This document shows positions 26,871-36,289 of a stretch of 64,000 nucleotides of DNA, one piece after another. Made by a program: the position numbers and the translations under genes. The notes beneath the pieces were generated by a model. That model ran no database searches and had not been told where the DNA came from. It was given only the letters and a program-made list of their open reading frames with translations. Position 1 is the first letter of the stretch, and the number at the start of each line of letters is the position of its first letter. Source of the stretch: Candidatus Thiodiazotropha sp. (lineage in GTDB: Bacteria; Pseudomonadota; Gammaproteobacteria; Chromatiales; Chromatiaceae); the NCBI GenBank assembly GCA_023838465.1, contig JAIVEQ010000003.1, positions 85,326 to 149,325 on the forward strand, read 5' to 3'.

Positions 26871-29282
26871 TCATCGCTGAGCGGATTCAATACGGGGGAC
26901 GATTTGTACCGGTACAGATTGACCTGTTCTGTCAAAACCGAGGAATTTCGGCCGGAACACTTTCACCAAGGCAGGCAGCAGCATAAGACTGGTCAGGAAT
27001 CCGAGCATGACTGCCAGTGCGACAATAGCGCCGAACTCCTGTAGGACAACGACCTTGCTGGTAACCAGCACAAAAAAACCCAGTGATAATGCAACAAAAT
27101 TAAATAGCAATGCCCGACCTGTTGAGGCGAATAGTAGAGTGATGGATTCATCCAGCGAACGCTGCTCATCCCGCAGCAAGACCTGCAATCGCTCAATCGT
27201 ATGCACAGAAAAGTCCACACCCAGACCGATTGCGATGGCAGCAAACATGGAGGTACTGATAGAGAGCCAAATACCACTGAATGACATGACTGCATAAACC
27301 ACCAATACGGTCAGTGTGACAGGGGTGACGGTGATTATCCCTGCCACCACAGAGCGGAATGCCAGCGTAGCCATCAACCAAACCAACAACAGGGCAAAGC
27401 TGACGCTGCCCCAGTTGGTATCACCAAGGCGTTTGATCCAATGATAATCCACATTAACGCGACCTGAGAGATTAGCGCTGATCGTTGCGGTGTTGAAGTG
27501 ACTGTCTAGGTAGGCCTGGACGGCTTCGACAACATGCTTCTCATCCGAATACTTTCCGGAATCCATACTGACGCGCACATTGGCCAACCTGTAATCGTAA
27601 TCTACCACTGCCTCAAAATCGTTCGGGTCACTGTTCGCCGAATAGAGAAGAAAATATTGCGCTATCAGATCCTTGTCATTCGGTAGTAGATAGGCTTCAG
27701 ACCGCCCCTCACTCATCGACCGGTTCATCTGTTTGAGATAATCCACCACCGAGGCTGTGCCACCGACATGGGGCAGGTTTTCAAGAAAAGTTTGCAGCGC
27801 TTCGATGCGCTTTAGGTTATCTGGTAAGAAAATACCCTCTGTATGCGCTGTCTCAATCAGGATATCAAGATAGTGAACACCATCGAATAACCGGTTAATG
27901 ACTTGATCTGCCTGGACTATCGGTTCGTCATTCTGAAACACGCGAATACGCGCCTCATTCAGTTCCAGTTGTGTGGCGCCGTAGATTCCTACAAATCCTA
28001 TTGTGACGGCCATCATCAACACTGCTCTCGAATTCCGCATGATGACTTTACCAAACTGTGTCATCAGTCGACCAAAGATATCGACCTCTGCTTGACCCTT
28101 TATCAGTTTCTGTTGGTAAGCAGGACTTGACTTTAACTTCAGTAAACTTAACCAACCGGGCACCACTACTATGGAAAACAGCCATGCAGCACCTACCCCA
28201 ATCATCGCAAACAGCCCAAAGTATTTCATCGGGGGCATTACAGATGCGAGGTATAGACCTAGAAACCCAGCCTGGGTGGTCAATGTGGTCATGGTAATAG
28301 GTCGCCACATCTGCAACATCGTGCGCACGACGTTATCCCGTGGACTATCATTGGGATGACGGGCCACCTCCTCATAGTACTGACTGAAGATGTGGATAGA
28401 ATCGGCTACTGCAATGCCTATCAATACCGGTAACAGACCATTTGTAATAACAAAGAAACTTACATCTGTAATTGCCATCAGACCCAATGTAGATGCAAGG
28501 GTTGCCAGTACCACAAAATTGGGTAATAACGTACCGAGCAGGGTACGAAAAGCAATAAACAGAACCAGGGTAATGATGATTGCCGCCAGTGGATTCAGTC
28601 GTTGTGCATCGGCATCTATATAGCTTCCAAGATAACCACTGACTGCACCCTCGCCAGCCACATGAATCTGCTCCTTCCCCGTACGGGGTGCATGCTTTAC
28701 CACTTTAAGCAGCTCATCATAGAGTAATTGGGCTTTAGTTTGATCGATAAGCTCAGCAATGATCAGGGTTCCGGTTCCATCTTCTGCTACCAGACTGCCT
28801 TGATAGAGAGGAAAATTCATTATCGCCGACCGAATACTGTCAGCTTGCTGCTGAGTATCAGGTAACTCATCCCAGAAAGGCTCCACCAACATACCTTCCT
28901 TATTACCCGTAATATTGTTCTCTGTGGCAAGACTGGTAACCCGGTCGGGATCCACATTGTTTAACCGACTAATTTCTTGGGTCAGCCAATCCACTAATTT
29001 CAGCGTATCTGGATTAAAAATACCCTGTGGCCCTTCATTCACAACAGCAACCACCATTGGATCTGTTAGACCAAATATGGCTTTTACCTTGTCTCGATAA
29101 ATCAATGCTGGCTCGTCATCAGGTAGGAACGCATCTGAACGAGTATCCTTTATCAGTCCAGGGATAAAACTGGCACAACTAATGATCAACAACAGACCAA
29201 GGACAATCAGTGTTTTCGGCCACGCCGTCACAGCTCGGAAAATTAACCAGGCCAGTGTTTGCTTTGCAGTTGGGTTTTGCAT
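26871..29282 (-). CDS. MMPL/RND-family lipid or hydrophobe exporter
   Basis: An 803-residue inner-membrane protein of the MMPL branch of the RND superfamily, about 12 helices in two halves. Each half has a periplasmic domain and a sterol-sensing-like helix block: LLPVLIGIAVADSIHIFSQY near residue 285, and MFAAIAIGLGVDFSVHTIER in the second half. These hold the acidic residues expected for proton coupling. Relatives (HpnN, bacterial lipid exporters) move hopanoids or other lipids to the outer membrane. It leads an operon with an SDR, LolA-like and DUF1302 proteins, and lies just downstream of a MarR gene and an inverted repeat that probably controls it. Confidence 0.9.
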   Translation of the reverse strand: MQNPTAKQTLAWLIFRAVTAWPKTLIVLGLLLIISCASFIPGLIKDTRSDAFLPDDEPALIYRDKVKAIFGLTDPMVVAVVNEGPQGIFNPDTLKLVDWLTQEISRLNNVDPDRVTSLATENNITGNKEGMLVEPFWDELPDTQQQADSIRSAIMNFPLYQGSLVAEDGTGTLIIAELIDQTKAQLLYDELLKVVKHAPRTGKEQIHVAGEGAVSGYLGSYIDADAQRLNPLAAIIITLVLFIAFRTLLGTLLPNFVVLATLASTLGLMAITDVSFFVITNGLLPVLIGIAVADSIHIFSQYYEEVARHPNDSPRDNVVRTMLQMWRPITMTTLTTQAGFLGLYLASVMPPMKYFGLFAMIGVGAAWLFSIVVVPGWLSLLKLKSSPAYQQKLIKGQAEVDIFGRLMTQFGKVIMRNSRAVLMMAVTIGFVGIYGATQLELNEARIRVFQNDEPIVQADQVINRLFDGVHYLDILIETAHTEGIFLPDNLKRIEALQTFLENLPHVGGTASVVDYLKQMNRSMSEGRSEAYLLPNDKDLIAQYFLLYSANSDPNDFEAVVDYDYRLANVRVSMDSGKYSDEKHVVEAVQAYLDSHFNTATISANLSGRVNVDYHWIKRLGDTNWGSVSFALLLVWLMATLAFRSVVAGIITVTPVTLTVLVVYAVMSFSGIWLSISTSMFAAIAIGLGVDFSVHTIERLQVLLRDEQRSLDESITLLFASTGRALLFNFVALSLGFFVLVTSKVVVLQEFGAIVALAVMLGFLTSLMLLPALVKVFRPKFLGFDRTGQSVPVQIVPRIESAQR

Positions 29283-29296
29283 ATTTCACTCCATAT

Positions 29297-29312
29297 AAGT
29301 GCATATACACCT
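29297..29312. promoter_or_regulatory. Candidate MarR operator upstream of the MMPL operon
   Basis: AAGTGCATATACACCT, an almost palindromic 16-mer 14 bp upstream of the MMPL start codon. Nearly the same sequence lies just before the marR gene at 29800-29815, which suggests that the MarR protein binds both. Confidence 0.7.
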
Positions 29313-29328
29313 AATATAAGAAAAAAAA

Positions 29329-29796
29329 CTAATGTATATACGCTGCTTCCACTACCGCCGATAAATCGTCAAGCATACGATCAAGTCGACTGTCACCCAG
29401 CGCCTTCCTGATCTTTCGTTGTGCATCTCGCCACAAAGGCAGCGCGATCCCTAATTGATTAATCCCTTTTTGAGTTACCTTAACCTCTCGGGAACGCTGG
29501 TCTTGCATACCAGGAATCACACGTAGCAAACCATCCCTTTCAAGCGGTTTTAAATTTCGCGTTAATGTAGTTCGATCCATTACAAGCTGATCTGCCAGTT
29601 TCGAAATCGCAATCGGTCCCATACCCCGAACAGCCACCAGTAAAGTAAACTGAGTAGGTAATATGCCACTTGGTCTCAACATCTCCTCGTAGAGTTGAGT
29701 TATGGCACGTGAGGCTTTACGCAGATTGAAAACCGCACATGTCTGTCCAATCTCCTGGCACTGCTCAAGGTCACATATTGATTTTTTGTTTTTCAT
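29329..29796 (-). CDS. MarR-family transcriptional regulator
   Basis: A 155-residue MarR winged-helix repressor. The DNA-binding part reads ISKLADQLVMDRTTLTRNLK, followed by LERDGLLRVIPGMQDQRSRE with the wing DQRSRE and VKVTQKG. Cys8, Cys13 and Cys19 near the N-terminus (ICDLEQCQEIGQTC) could sense redox or metal; similar CxxxxC MarR proteins exist, but sensing here is speculation. It lies 46 bp upstream of the MMPL exporter on the same strand. Matching inverted repeats stand before it and before the exporter, implying autoregulation and repression of the operon until a lipophilic ligand appears. Confidence 0.9.
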   Translation of the reverse strand: MKNKKSICDLEQCQEIGQTCAVFNLRKASRAITQLYEEMLRPSGILPTQFTLLVAVRGMGPIAISKLADQLVMDRTTLTRNLKPLERDGLLRVIPGMQDQRSREVKVTQKGINQLGIALPLWRDAQRKIRKALGDSRLDRMLDDLSAVVEAAYIH

Positions 29797-29799
29797 ACT

Positions 29800-29815
29800 A
29801 AGTGTATATGCACTT
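29800..29815. promoter_or_regulatory. Candidate MarR operator at the marR promoter
   Basis: AAGTGTATATGCACTT, an inverted repeat with one mismatched pair, 3 bp upstream of the marR start codon. It matches the site at 29297-29312 in both sequence and length. Confidence 0.72.
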
Positions 29816-29991
29816 ATTCATGTTTTGTCAATATCATTGTGTAATTTATTTACCACTCTTTTTTTCGATACAATAATTTAACGTGATAACAGGGTGACTT
29901 TTTTGTCTAATCACAGGAGAATTCGCGGCCCTTAACTAGTGTGGTGTAGCGTGTTAGTAAGATCGATCTAAGACCGTAATATTGGCGGATA

Positions 29992-30657
29992 TCAGTGCTT
30001 GTCTTGGCCAAGCTGACAACTTTGTGCATCCGCATGAAGACCCTCTACATAACCCAATTCAGAGGCTGCCTGACGGATGATCAAAGATGCTGAATAGAGG
30101 AACAAGATAGCCATAAGGAATGCAACAACAAGGTCAGGCCAATGGCTTTGTGTGGTATAGACGACAACGGCTGCAATCAAAACCGCCAGATTGCCTATTG
30201 CATCATTCCGACTACAGAGCCAAACAGATCGCACATTAGAATCACCATTCCGATATTTAAGCAACAGCAGGACACTGATGATATTTGCACTGAAGGCCAA
30301 TACAGCCACAGATCCCATGATGTACTCGTTTGGGGTGCCGATTATAAATACACGATAGAGGGTTGAGCCCAATACCCATACTCCCATGAGTGCCAACATA
30401 ACACCTTTAAACATCGCTGCTGATGCACGCCAACGCAAGGAGTGACCAATCGCCAGAAGAGTAATGGTATAGGTGAAGCTATCACCCAGAAAATCGAGCG
30501 CATCAGCCCTTAGGGACATGGAATTAGCTGCAAAACTGGCACCTGTCTCAAAAAGAAACATCATTGCGTTGATGGCGATAACAATCCATAAAACAGTTTT
30601 ATATTGCTTGGAAACACCATCAAATTGTAAATTGCTTTCGCAACCACATCCGGCCAT
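29992..30657 (-). CDS. Cation diffusion facilitator (CDF)-family transporter
   Basis: A 221-residue inner-membrane protein with six hydrophobic segments. Helix 2 has the metal-site signature ALDFLGDS, where many zinc CDF proteins have H-x3-D, and helix 5 has SRNDAIGN. The N-terminus MAGCGCESN carries two cysteines that might bind metal. It lacks the usual long cytoplasmic C-terminal domain, as expected for this short group. It probably exports a divalent metal, but the Asp-Asp site leaves specificity open. It stands alone, between the MarR operon and the RND drug pump. Confidence 0.85.
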   Translation of the reverse strand: MAGCGCESNLQFDGVSKQYKTVLWIVIAINAMMFLFETGASFAANSMSLRADALDFLGDSFTYTITLLAIGHSLRWRASAAMFKGVMLALMGVWVLGSTLYRVFIIGTPNEYIMGSVAVLAFSANIISVLLLLKYRNGDSNVRSVWLCSRNDAIGNLAVLIAAVVVYTTQSHWPDLVVAFLMAILFLYSASLIIRQAASELGYVEGLHADAQSCQLGQDKH

Positions 30658-30777
30658 TTCGCCTCCTCACCAGAGTGACTGATTTGATTATCTATTACTA
30701 TTTTTTCTATCTACAGACACTATAGTTTCATAGCACAGATTTACTGCCAAAACTCCACCATTCTTCAACAGATTGGT

Positions 30778-30832
30778 GGGGCAGGGCCCCACCCTACACC
30801 TTGAAATAAACATTAGGATGGGGCCCTGCCCC
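30778..30832. repeat. Dispersed palindromic repeat, copy 2
   Basis: Arms 30778-30796 (begins GGGGCAGGGCCCC, ends ACCCTA) and 30814-30832 are 19-base inverse complements with one mismatch, around a 17-base loop CACCTTGAAATAAACAT. The same arms and loop start occur at 11571-11619. It lies between two leftward genes, 55 bp past the RND pump stop. Confidence 0.82.
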
Positions 30833-30886
30833 CATCGTAAGTTACTGAAAGCCTGTTACGGTGCGGCAGGCGGCAGCCTTACACTG

Positions 30887-33800
30887 CTATGCGGAGTGCC
30901 TGTTGTCATCCTCTGACAACTCCCGCTCCAACCGGTGAGCAAGCTGTTTTGGAGATCCGCTATGTCTGGCCAGTAGATGATAGGCCACTGGCACGATATA
31001 GAGGGTAAAGAGTGTGGCAGCAATCACGCCAGCCAGAATAACAGTCCCGATAACGGTACGTGTTTCAGATCCGGCACCGGAAGAGAGCAACAAGGGTACA
31101 GAGCCAGCCGCGGTAGTGATACCGGTCATGACAATGGGACGAAACCGAACATGAGCTGCTTCCATCAGGGCTTCACCGATTTCCCTGCCTGAATCCCTGA
31201 GTTGATTGGCGAACTCAACGATCAGGATGCCATTCTTGGCAGCCAGTCCAACCAGCATGATGAGACCGATCTGACTGTATATATTGAGGGTCTGGTCAGT
31301 CAAGTAAAGGCCAAGTAGAGCCCCCGCCATCGCCAGCGGAACCGTCAGCATGATCACAAACGGATGTACCCAACTTTCGAATTGGGCAGCCAGCACCAGG
31401 TAGACAATCACTACCCCGAGCAATAACACAAACTTGACCGAACCGCCTGCAGTCTTGTAGTCACGGGACTGTCCTTTGTAGTCAATGATCACATGGGCCG
31501 GAAGATGATCATGGACCAGACCTTCGAGGTAGCCCAGTGCTGAACCCAGAGCCAATCCATGTTTCAGGTTAGCTTCAATGGTGATGGCGCGGACCCGGTT
31601 ATAACGATTGAGTTTAATCGAATCGGCAACCTCCTGCAGGCTGATTAGATTGGCCAGCTGGATCAGCTGCCCGTTGGTATCTGATCGCACATAGAGATGA
31701 CTCAGATCTGTGGGTGTCTGCTGATCCAGGCGTTCACCTTCCAGGATGACATCGTACTCCTCACCCTCTTCAATATAGGTAGTCACACGGCGAGATCCGA
31801 ACATGGTTTCCAAGGTACGGCCGATACTCTCCACGGTGACACCAAGCTGCGCAGCACGGTCATAGTCAATCACCACCTTGAGCTGCGGCTTGGTCTCCTT
31901 GTAGTCCCAGTTAATCCCTTGAAAACCTGGATTATCCTCATTGATCTTGTGCAGGAGAATATCGCGCCATTCAGCCAATTCCTGGTAAGTACCACCACCG
32001 ATCACGAACTGAATCGGTTTCTGAATACGTCGACCAAAGCCCTGGCGCATGACAGGAAATACCTTAACGCCGGGTAGATCAGACAGTTTCTTGCGCAGCT
32101 CGTCCATAATCACCCAGGCGGAGCGACGTGAGTCCCAGTCGCTGAGTAAATTGATGACAATACCGCCATTGAAGATAGCGAAGTTACTGAAAGTCCGCGG
32201 CGCTCGAACCAGCAGGCGGGAAATTTCACCGGACTCCACATAGGGCATCATGCGCCGTTCGATCTCATCCATGTAATCTTTCATGTAATCGTAGGAGGCC
32301 CCTTCAGGGCCGTTGACGATGAGATAGAACCCCCCCCTGTCTTCCTTTGGTGCATACTCGTCAGGGATCTCTTGGAACAACCAATAGGCGCCACCCAGAA
32401 TCCCGCCAAACAGTAGCAACATCAACCAGACATGATGCATCGCGCCACTTAAGGTCTTGATATAGAAATCCCGGATACGGCCGAAAAGCCAATCCACACC
32501 CCGACTGAGTCTGGCGCGATCTTCATGACTGGACGGTAAAATCTGTGAGGCCAGCATCGGTGAAAGTGAAAGCGCCACCAGGCTGGAAAAGCTCACTGCC
32601 GCCGCCATGGTCAAGGCAAACTCAGAGAAGAGTCGGCCTATATCCCCACCCAGAAAGGCAATTGGGGTAAAAACAGAGACTAACACGATCGTGGTCGATA
32701 TCACCGCAAACGCAACCTGGCGGGAGCCGCGAAAAGCGGCTACCAATCGCGTCTCGCCATACACCTCCATACGGCGATGGATGTTCTCCAACATGACAAT
32801 CGCATCGTCTACTACCAGGCCAATAGCCAGCACCAGTGCCAACAGGGTCAGAATATTGATGGTGAAGCCGAGCATCAGCAACACCAGAAAAGTGGCTACA
32901 AGAGAGACCGGCACCGCGACTGCGGGTACGATCATCGCCCGCACACTGCCGAGAAACAGGAAGATGACACCCACCACCAGGGCGATAGCGATAAACAGGG
33001 TCTTATAGACCTCGGAAATGGCCCCCTTGATGAAGATCGAGGTATCGTAACTCTGTTTGATCTCCATCCCCATCGGAAGGGTGGCATTGATTCTCACCAT
33101 CTCATCCTTAGCTGCATCGGCAACGGTGAGGGTGTTGGCGGTGGATTGTTTGACAATACCTATACCCACCATCGGTACCCCGTTGCCACGGAAGAAGGTA
33201 CGAGTCTCCTCGGCGCCCTTCTCCACCCGTGCCACCTCGCCGAGACGCACCAGATAACCATCATTGCCCCGTGCCAGTACCAGTTTGGCGAAGTCATTCG
33301 CGGTATGGAAAGTCCGGTCGACCCGTACCGTGAAGACCCGGTCAACCGAATCGATACTGCCAGCTGGTAACTCCAGATTACCGGCACGCAAGGCCTGCTC
33401 CACATCGGTCACCGTCAAACCGCGTGCTGCAAGGGCCTGGCGGTCGATCCACACCCTCATCGCAAAGGTCTGACCACCCCCGACCCGCACCCGGGCCACA
33501 CCGTCGAGCACTGAAAAACGATCCACCAGATAACGTCGTGCATAATCCGACAGCTCCGGCACTGTCATCTGGTCACTGGCCAGGTTAAGCCACATGATCA
33601 CATCTTCATTGCTGTCGACCTTCTGGATCTCGGGTGGCTCCGCTTCCAGCGGAAGGTTATCCAGGATAGCCGAAACCCGATCGCGCACATCGTTGGCCGC
33701 CCCGTCGATATCCCGATCCACATCGAACTCGATGGTGACTACCGAACGGCCATCCTCGCTCACAGAGGAGATAAAACGGATACCCTCAATGCCTGAGATT

Positions 33801-34009
33801 CGGTCCTCGATCAATTGTGTTATACGGGTCTCCACCACATTGGCGGCAGCCCCGGGATAGAGGGTCTCAATCGAGACAACCGGCGAATCAATATTGGGAT
33901 ACTCACGTAGCGGCAGCTGGTCGAAGGCGACCAAACCAAAAGCAATGAGCAGCAGCGACAGAACAGAGGCAAAGACCGGTCTTTTAACTGACAGATCCGA
34001 GAGGATCAT
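30887..34009 (-). CDS. RND multidrug efflux permease (AcrB/MexF-like)
   Basis: A 1040-residue inner-membrane proton-drug antiporter. The N-terminus MILSDLSVKRPVFASVLSLL and LPLREYPNIDSPVVSI are hallmarks of the HAE-1 RND family. Helix 4 has the proton-relay motif ALVLAIGLVVDDAIVMLENI with two adjacent aspartates. The C-terminal block has LVGLAAKNGILIVEFANQLR, containing the conserved Lys. Its ATG overlaps the stop of the adaptor gene as ATGA. No outer-membrane factor gene follows, so it must share one encoded elsewhere. Substrates cannot be read from the sequence. Confidence 0.94.
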   Translation of the reverse strand: MILSDLSVKRPVFASVLSLLLIAFGLVAFDQLPLREYPNIDSPVVSIETLYPGAAANVVETRITQLIEDRISGIEGIRFISSVSEDGRSVVTIEFDVDRDIDGAANDVRDRVSAILDNLPLEAEPPEIQKVDSNEDVIMWLNLASDQMTVPELSDYARRYLVDRFSVLDGVARVRVGGGQTFAMRVWIDRQALAARGLTVTDVEQALRAGNLELPAGSIDSVDRVFTVRVDRTFHTANDFAKLVLARGNDGYLVRLGEVARVEKGAEETRTFFRGNGVPMVGIGIVKQSTANTLTVADAAKDEMVRINATLPMGMEIKQSYDTSIFIKGAISEVYKTLFIAIALVVGVIFLFLGSVRAMIVPAVAVPVSLVATFLVLLMLGFTINILTLLALVLAIGLVVDDAIVMLENIHRRMEVYGETRLVAAFRGSRQVAFAVISTTIVLVSVFTPIAFLGGDIGRLFSEFALTMAAAVSFSSLVALSLSPMLASQILPSSHEDRARLSRGVDWLFGRIRDFYIKTLSGAMHHVWLMLLLFGGILGGAYWLFQEIPDEYAPKEDRGGFYLIVNGPEGASYDYMKDYMDEIERRMMPYVESGEISRLLVRAPRTFSNFAIFNGGIVINLLSDWDSRRSAWVIMDELRKKLSDLPGVKVFPVMRQGFGRRIQKPIQFVIGGGTYQELAEWRDILLHKINEDNPGFQGINWDYKETKPQLKVVIDYDRAAQLGVTVESIGRTLETMFGSRRVTTYIEEGEEYDVILEGERLDQQTPTDLSHLYVRSDTNGQLIQLANLISLQEVADSIKLNRYNRVRAITIEANLKHGLALGSALGYLEGLVHDHLPAHVIIDYKGQSRDYKTAGGSVKFVLLLGVVIVYLVLAAQFESWVHPFVIMLTVPLAMAGALLGLYLTDQTLNIYSQIGLIMLVGLAAKNGILIVEFANQLRDSGREIGEALMEAAHVRFRPIVMTGITTAAGSVPLLLSSGAGSETRTVIGTVILAGVIAATLFTLYIVPVAYHLLARHSGSPKQLAHRLERELSEDDNRHSA

Positions 34010-35103
34010 GTCTCACCCTTGACTGCTTTGACCACAGGCTTCAACAACTCTTGTACCGATAAACCACCCTCTTGAGTCCCTTTTATTTTGACGATCTCAC
34101 CAACACGAGCCTTATCAGTTCCGTGTGTGATGACTCGATCACCTGCCTGAAGTCCATCGATCACCTCTACCTCTCCAGGACGTCGAGAACCGATTATGAT
34201 TTTCCGTTTCTCTACTCGGTTATCATCACTGTTCACATGCAGTACAAACTGATCGCTACCCTTAGGCATCAATGCCGATTCGGGTATCAACAGGGTACGG
34301 CGCGCATTGTGTAACATCTCGACAGTCATCAGCATTCCCGGCTTCAGGAGCTGCTCCGGATTGGTGATAATGGCTCGCACCAGTACTGAACGATTAACAG
34401 GGTCCACACGGCTGTCCACGACCTTCACTTTTCCTTTGAAAACCCGCTCTTTAAAGGCCCGGGTGCGGGCCTGTATCAACAGACCAGGCTGCAGATTTGA
34501 CAGATAGGCGGAAGGCACAGCGAATTCCAGTTTCATAACACTGTCATCATCCAGGGTTGTAATAGTGTCTCCCGTCTCCACAAGTGCACCGACACTGATG
34601 TTTCGCAGTCCCACCACCCCGGAAAAGGGAGCACTGATCAACCGATCTTTAAGTCGCGACTCGATAACCGCCAGGCGTGCGCTTGCAGTATCCACCTCAC
34701 GCCGACGTTGATCGAGCAGTGACTGCGCCTCAATACCCCGGGATTCCAGCCGTTTGACCCGGTTGTGCTGACGTTTGGCTTCATTGAGATTGGCCCGCGC
34801 CTCCTCCAGCAGAGCATGCTCTTCGCTACTGCTCATCTCCACCAGCACCTGACCCACCTCCACCCGCTGACCGTCATCGAAGTGAATGGCGGTAACACTC
34901 TCCGTGACATTGACTGTCAGCTCAACCGACTCATTTGCCTTGAGTGTGCCTAATGCCTCTATCCGCTCAACAAAATCACCCTCCTTAGCCTTAGCCACGA
35001 TCACTAGAGGGGGTATCTTTTCTGCCGACCAACCGGATGAACTACTAATCACCATTAAGAGAGAGATCATCAAACAGAGTAATTTATTTCTTAATAATGA
35101 CAT
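34006..35103 (-). CDS. RND efflux periplasmic adaptor (membrane fusion protein)
   Basis: A 365-residue adaptor with a signal peptide (LLCLMISLLMVISSSSGWSA). There is a lipoyl-like half (VELTVNVTESVTAIHFDDGQ), then a coiled-coil hairpin (about residues 100-165, EEARANLNEAKRQHNRVKRL), then the second lipoyl half (ISAPFSGVVGLRNISVGALV), beta-barrel and membrane-proximal domains. It forms the tripartite pump with the downstream RND permease, to which it is translationally coupled. No N-terminal lipobox cysteine is seen, so it is probably soluble or anchored only by partners. Confidence 0.92.
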   Translation of the reverse strand: MSLLRNKLLCLMISLLMVISSSSGWSAEKIPPLVIVAKAKEGDFVERIEALGTLKANESVELTVNVTESVTAIHFDDGQRVEVGQVLVEMSSSEEHALLEEARANLNEAKRQHNRVKRLESRGIEAQSLLDQRRREVDTASARLAVIESRLKDRLISAPFSGVVGLRNISVGALVETGDTITTLDDDSVMKLEFAVPSAYLSNLQPGLLIQARTRAFKERVFKGKVKVVDSRVDPVNRSVLVRAIITNPEQLLKPGMLMTVEMLHNARRTLLIPESALMPKGSDQFVLHVNSDDNRVEKRKIIIGSRRPGEVEVIDGLQAGDRVITHGTDKARVGEIVKIKGTQEGGLSVQELLKPVVKAVKGET

Positions 35104-35505
35104 CGTGCTTTTTCTGATACATGAATCACTGCTGACTAGAAAATCGGCCTGTATGGCCTATACAAGATGAGAAGAATAACAGTCTCTTACAATACAATCC
35201 GTATCTATATCGTGGCCTACCACCTATTATCCTCTCCAAAATGCCATTTTTTAGAGTATGAACCACTGCCATACGTTCCACTCAAACTGTGCATCACTCA
35301 GTGAGCATACCGACACTATAGACTTACATCGAACATCGGATTTTTGTGATTCAGCCATCTAATTGGCGTCTAGTACCAGGTTAACTTAGGATGGCATAGA
35401 ATGTGTTGCTATCACTATTTTGGAAGTTTTAACCCTCATCTGCTGTTGAGAAACCTTACCGAAAAAGAGCATACGGAATAAATTCATTAATCAAGGAACA
35501 GTTAA
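35104..35505. other. 402-bp divergent region between the RND adaptor and modA
   Basis: It should hold promoters for both directions. I looked for a ModE-type box ahead of modA and found only a weak TCTATATCGT half-site near 35203, not enough to call. No gene or repeat is seen. Confidence 0.5.
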
Positions 35506-36249
35506 ATGAACAGCGCGACCACACAGGCACTCTACAGCACCCTTTTCGGTCTGATATTCACTCATGGCATTCATGCCGGTGAAGTTAAAATTGCTGTTGC
35601 CGCCAATTTTACCGGCGCCATGAAAGAGGTTGCAGCAAACTTCGAAAAAAGCAGTCGACACAAAACGATTATCAGCTATGGTTCGACAGGAAAGCTCTAT
35701 ACTCAGATCCGCAACGGGGCTCCATTTGAGGTCTTTATGTCAGCTGACCAGCACCGCCCTAAAAAGCTCGAGATCGATGGGCTGGCCCATGGACGCTTCA
35801 CCTATGCCATTGGCCAATTAGTACTCTGGAGCAAGGATGAACAACGTCGGCTCAGTGAAAAGACACTTCATCAGGCTGATTTTAATAAACTGGCGCTGGC
35901 CAATCCTAAAACTGCACCCTACGGTAACGCAGCCATCACCGTACTAAAGCGGTTAAAACTTGACAAAAAACTGGAACAGAAATGGGTCATCGGTGACAGT
36001 ATCGCCCAGACCTATCAGTTTGTGGCAACATCCAATGCTGAAGTCGGTTTCGTCGCCAAAGCACAGATTGCACTTAATGGTGGCGGCAACCACTGGGATA
36101 TACCCGATACGCTGTATGAACCAATACGGCAAGATGCAGTTTTGTTAGCTAAAGGAGAGGATAATCCTGTTGCAATAGCGTTTATGGCCTATTTGAAGGG
36201 TTCCGCCGCACAGGTCACGATTGATAAGTTTGGCTATATGACGGAATAG
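35506..36249 (+). CDS. modA: Molybdate ABC transporter substrate-binding protein
   Basis: A 247-residue periplasmic binding protein for molybdate/tungstate. The signal peptide is ALYSTLFGLIFTHGIHAG. Family segments are VAVAANFTGAMKEVAANFEK-like near residue 30, SYGSTGKLYTQIRNGAPFEV (anion-binding Ser/Thr), and DVFMSAD-like FMSADQHRPKKLE. GYMTE at the C-terminus is preceded by AFMAYLKGSAAQVTIDKFG, as in ModA. It heads the modABC operon, 40 bp before modB. Molybdate would feed molybdopterin enzymes such as nitrate reductase or sulfite dehydrogenase, neither of which is in this window. Confidence 0.93.
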   Translation: MNSATTQALYSTLFGLIFTHGIHAGEVKIAVAANFTGAMKEVAANFEKSSRHKTIISYGSTGKLYTQIRNGAPFEVFMSADQHRPKKLEIDGLAHGRFTYAIGQLVLWSKDEQRRLSEKTLHQADFNKLALANPKTAPYGNAAITVLKRLKLDKKLEQKWVIGDSIAQTYQFVATSNAEVGFVAKAQIALNGGGNHWDIPDTLYEPIRQDAVLLAKGEDNPVAIAFMAYLKGSAAQVTIDKFGYMTE

Positions 36250-36289
36250 CTCTCTGCATCTACAAAAAAAGTGAGGTTTTCAAACACCC

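Noticed and set aside
32777..33370. 197-codon frame antisense to the RND permease
   Set aside because: Its odd His/Gln/Asp-rich composition mirrors the RND coding strand; there is no independent evidence.
35190..35220. ModE operator before modA
   Set aside because: Only one weak half-site resembling CTATATCGT is visible, with no inverted partner at proper spacing.
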